A stretch of DNA of 64,000 nt from NCBI RefSeq assembly GCF_003076455.1, contig NZ_CP020918.1:3694001-3758000 (forward strand), written 5' to 3'. Within the stretch, counting starts at the first letter, position 1, and the number at the start of each line of letters is the position of its first letter. Shown one piece after another: positions 62,145-64,000 of this stretch. Under the pieces are notes generated by a model. That model did no database searches and was not told where the DNA came from. It worked only from the letters and a program-made list of their open reading frames with translations. This stretch comes from Flavobacterium faecale (GTDB taxonomy: Bacteria > Bacteroidota > Bacteroidia > Flavobacteriales > Flavobacteriaceae). The translations under genes were made by a program, and so were the position numbers.

Positions 62145-64000
62145 TTAGATTATTTTAATTTGTTTTCTAAAGTTCTCTATAAATTCTGAAACCAAAATGG
62201 CTCCTTTATCACCTTCTCCATGTACTCGAATCGAAACTTTATTTTCTTGGCTTTCTTTTTCACCCGCGATAAGCATAAAGGGAATTTTCTGAGTTTCGGC
62301 ATCTCTTATTTTTCGACCAATTTTTTCCTCCCGTTCATCGACTTCAATTTGTAAGTCGAATTCCTCGTTAATTTGAGTAGCAATTTTTTTACAGTACGAT
62401 ATGTATTTTGATGCAATAGGCAACAAAATTATTTTGGTTGGTGCGAGCCAAACGGGGAAATTTCCACCAGTATGTTCAATTAAAAGAGCAATAAAGCGTT
62501 CCATAGAGCCAAACAATGCACGATGAATCATTACGGGTCTGTGCTGCACATTGTCTATTCCCGTATAAGTCAAATCAAAATTTTCGGGCATCATATAATC
62601 CACCTGTATTGTGCCAATTTGCCATTTTCTTCCTATAGCATCTCGTATCATAAAATCTAATTTTGGACCATAAAATGCTGCTTCGCCTGCCTTGGTGGTG
62701 GTTTTCATTCCTCGCTCTTGGGTAGCTTCAATAATAGCATTCTCCGCTAGACTCCACATTTCGTCTGTGCCTAAATATTTTTCTTTATCAGTACTGTCTC
62801 GTAAAGAAATTTGGGTTTGAAAATCAGTAAATCCCAATTTTCCATAAACTAAATTCACCAAATCAATAACCTTCAAAAACTCTTCTTTGAGTTGATCTGG
62901 TCTACAGTAAATATGTGCATCATCTTGGGTAAAACCACGAACCCGAGTCAATCCGTGCAATTCACCACTTTTTTCATAGCGATATACCGTACCAAACTCT
63001 GCATATTTTATAGGCATTTCCTTGTAGCTTCTTTGTTTGGTAGTATATATTTTGCAATGATGTGGGCAATTCATTGGTTTCAGAAAAAACTCCTCGTTCT
63101 CAGCTGGTGTTTTTATAGGCTGAAATGCATCATGACCATATTTATCATAATGTCCAGAAGTAACATATAGCTCTTTTTTACCTATATGTGGGCTTGCCAC
63201 ATGCTGGTAGCCTGCCCTCATTTGTATTTTTTTAAGAAAGCCAATTAGATTTTGTCGTAAAGCTTCGCCTTTTGGAGCCCATAATGGCAACCCCATTCCT
63301 ACTTGTTCGTCAAAATAGAATAGTTCTAATTCTTTACCTAATTTGCGGTGGTCTCGTTGTTTTGCTTTTTCTAAAGATTCTAGATACAAATCAAGTTCCG
63401 CTTTTTTAGGAAACGAAATCCCATAGACACGCGTTAGCATTTTATTTTTTTCGTTGGCACGCCAATACGCTCCAGAAATAGCAGTAAGCTTTACTGCTTT
63501 AATAAAGGAAGTGTTTGGTATATGAGGACCTGCACACAAATCTGTAAAGTTCCCTGTTTCGTAAAATGTAATTGACCCGGTAGATAAACCTTCAATTAAT
63601 TCTAATTTATAAGGGTTGTAATGTTGCTTAAAAAAATCAATAGCCAATGTTTTTGCGACTTCTCTTCTATTGTTTAATGATTTTTTCTGGGCTAATTCCA
63701 GCATTTTGTTTTCGACTTTATTAAAATCAGCCTTGGTAAATTTGCATTCGCCAAAATCAACATCATAATAAAATCCGTTATCTATTGCTGGACCCGTCCC
63801 GAGTTGAACGCCTGGATATAATTCTTGCAAAGCTGCTCCCAACAAATGCGCAGAAGTGTGCCAAAAAGCATTTTTGCCTTCGTCATCTTTCCAAGTCAGT
63901 AAGTTAACTTTAGCTTCATTTGGAATAGCATAATTTAAGTCAATAATTTGGCCGTTTACATTTGCCACAAGTACTTCTTTGGCTAAAGAAGTACTTATAG
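62145..64000 (-). CDS. thrS: Threonyl-tRNA synthetase, 5' end outside the window
   Basis: An essential enzyme that charges tRNA-Thr. The visible 618 codons cover the end of the TGS domain (LAKEVLVANVNGQIIDLNYAI), the editing domain with HTSAHLLGAAL and the FTDLCAGPH motif, the class II catalytic core with MNCPHHCKIY (zinc cysteine) and HRALFGSMERFI, and the anticodon-binding domain (WLAPTKIILLPI to the end). The apparent start at 63968 is a GTG inside the gene; the frame remains open to the window edge. As a core gene it marks the return to chromosomal backbone on the right. Confidence 0.95.
   Translation of the reverse strand, partial: ISTSLAKEVLVANVNGQIIDLNYAIPNEAKVNLLTWKDDEGKNAFWHTSAHLLGAALQELYPGVQLGTGPAIDNGFYYDVDFGECKFTKADFNKVENKMLELAQKKSLNNRREVAKTLAIDFFKQHYNPYKLELIEGLSTGSITFYETGNFTDLCAGPHIPNTSFIKAVKLTAISGAYWRANEKNKMLTRVYGISFPKKAELDLYLESLEKAKQRDHRKLGKELELFYFDEQVGMGLPLWAPKGEALRQNLIGFLKKIQMRAGYQHVASPHIGKKELYVTSGHYDKYGHDAFQPIKTPAENEEFFLKPMNCPHHCKIYTTKQRSYKEMPIKYAEFGTVYRYEKSGELHGLTRVRGFTQDDAHIYCRPDQLKEEFLKVIDLVNLVYGKLGFTDFQTQISLRDSTDKEKYLGTDEMWSLAENAIIEATQERGMKTTTKAGEAAFYGPKLDFMIRDAIGRKWQIGTIQVDYMMPENFDLTYTGIDNVQHRPVMIHRALFGSMERFIALLIEHTGGNFPVWLAPTKIILLPIASKYISYCKKIATQINEEFDLQIEVDEREEKIGRKIRDAETQKIPFMLIAGEKESQENKVSIRVHGEGDKGAILVSEFIENFRKQIKII

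Overview
The window reads as a low-GC Bacteroidota chromosome, most likely Flavobacterium or a close relative. The support is SusC/SusD-type and other TonB-dependent outer-membrane proteins, flavobacterial small families (DUF6520, DUF4133, DUF4134), TAnnTTTG-type promoters, few Shine-Dalgarno sites, and a chromosomal thrS at the right edge. Most of the window is accessory DNA: conjugation genes, a gene-cassette array, toxin-antitoxin modules and a defence island.

Layout. (1) 1-6.7 kb, minus strand: the end of a conjugative-element transfer operon (DUF4134/TraE-like, DUF4133/TraF-like, then a TraG/VirB4 ATPase broken by an in-frame stop), a protein with a possible RteC-like C-terminus, an AraC regulator, a small membrane protein and a lipoprotein. 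(2) 7-13 kb, plus strand: a TPR/AraC membrane regulator, a 58-aa histone H1-like gene too short for usual ORF calling, a decayed hipA remnant, and an iron-uptake pair (TonB receptor plus PepSY membrane protein). (3) 13.1-26.2 kb: a mosaic best explained as an integron-type gene-cassette array without an integrase (a CALIN). Five cassettes on the minus strand carry vapBC, a DUF4062 protein, an AlbA/STAND/TPR ATPase, a two-helix membrane protein and a pair of unknown genes. The ends of each cassette are complementary to each other in a cassette-specific way, as in attC R'/R'' boxes. Three attC-like sites are enlarged to about 1 kb by a shared block of IS1182-type and IS91-type transposase 3' ends. 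One of them is split by an IS110-family element. A class C group II intron abuts the outermost cassette boundary. (4) 26.6-27.3 kb: an XRE regulator facing a promoter with two palindromes, which would drive a structured RNA of about 245 nt ending in a terminator. (5) 28.2-37.3 kb: SusC, SusD and an S9 peptidase on plus; a DUF6520 peptide and a MauE-like membrane protein on minus. (6) 37.6-43.5 kb: primase-like protein, oriT-like hairpin, MobC, relaxase, coupling ATPase, and a broken tyrosine recombinase whose stop codon replaces a conserved arginine. (7) 43.6-59.5 kb: a HipBST toxin-antitoxin operon on plus, then a minus-strand defence island: Fic, nuclease-STAND ATPase with a tiny membrane partner, OLD/RecF-like ATPase, and a type I restriction-modification operon (hsdM, rhuM, hsdS, an unknown gene, an inserted fic, hsdR). 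(8) 60-64 kb: RadC-like protein, a dead IS6 copy beside a broken AraC-type HTH gene, a small HMA-like gene and thrS running off the edge.

The genes appear to work as modules: a decaying conjugative/mobilisable element, a cassette array rich in likely toxin-antitoxin and antiphage genes, and a defence island. The most unusual structure is the array with transposon-enlarged attC-like sites that were hit by both an IS110-family element and a class C intron. Next are the XRE-controlled structured RNA, and a fic module inserted into a type I locus with a 69-bp duplication of the hsdR start. All functional calls rest on reading the sequence; no database search was run.
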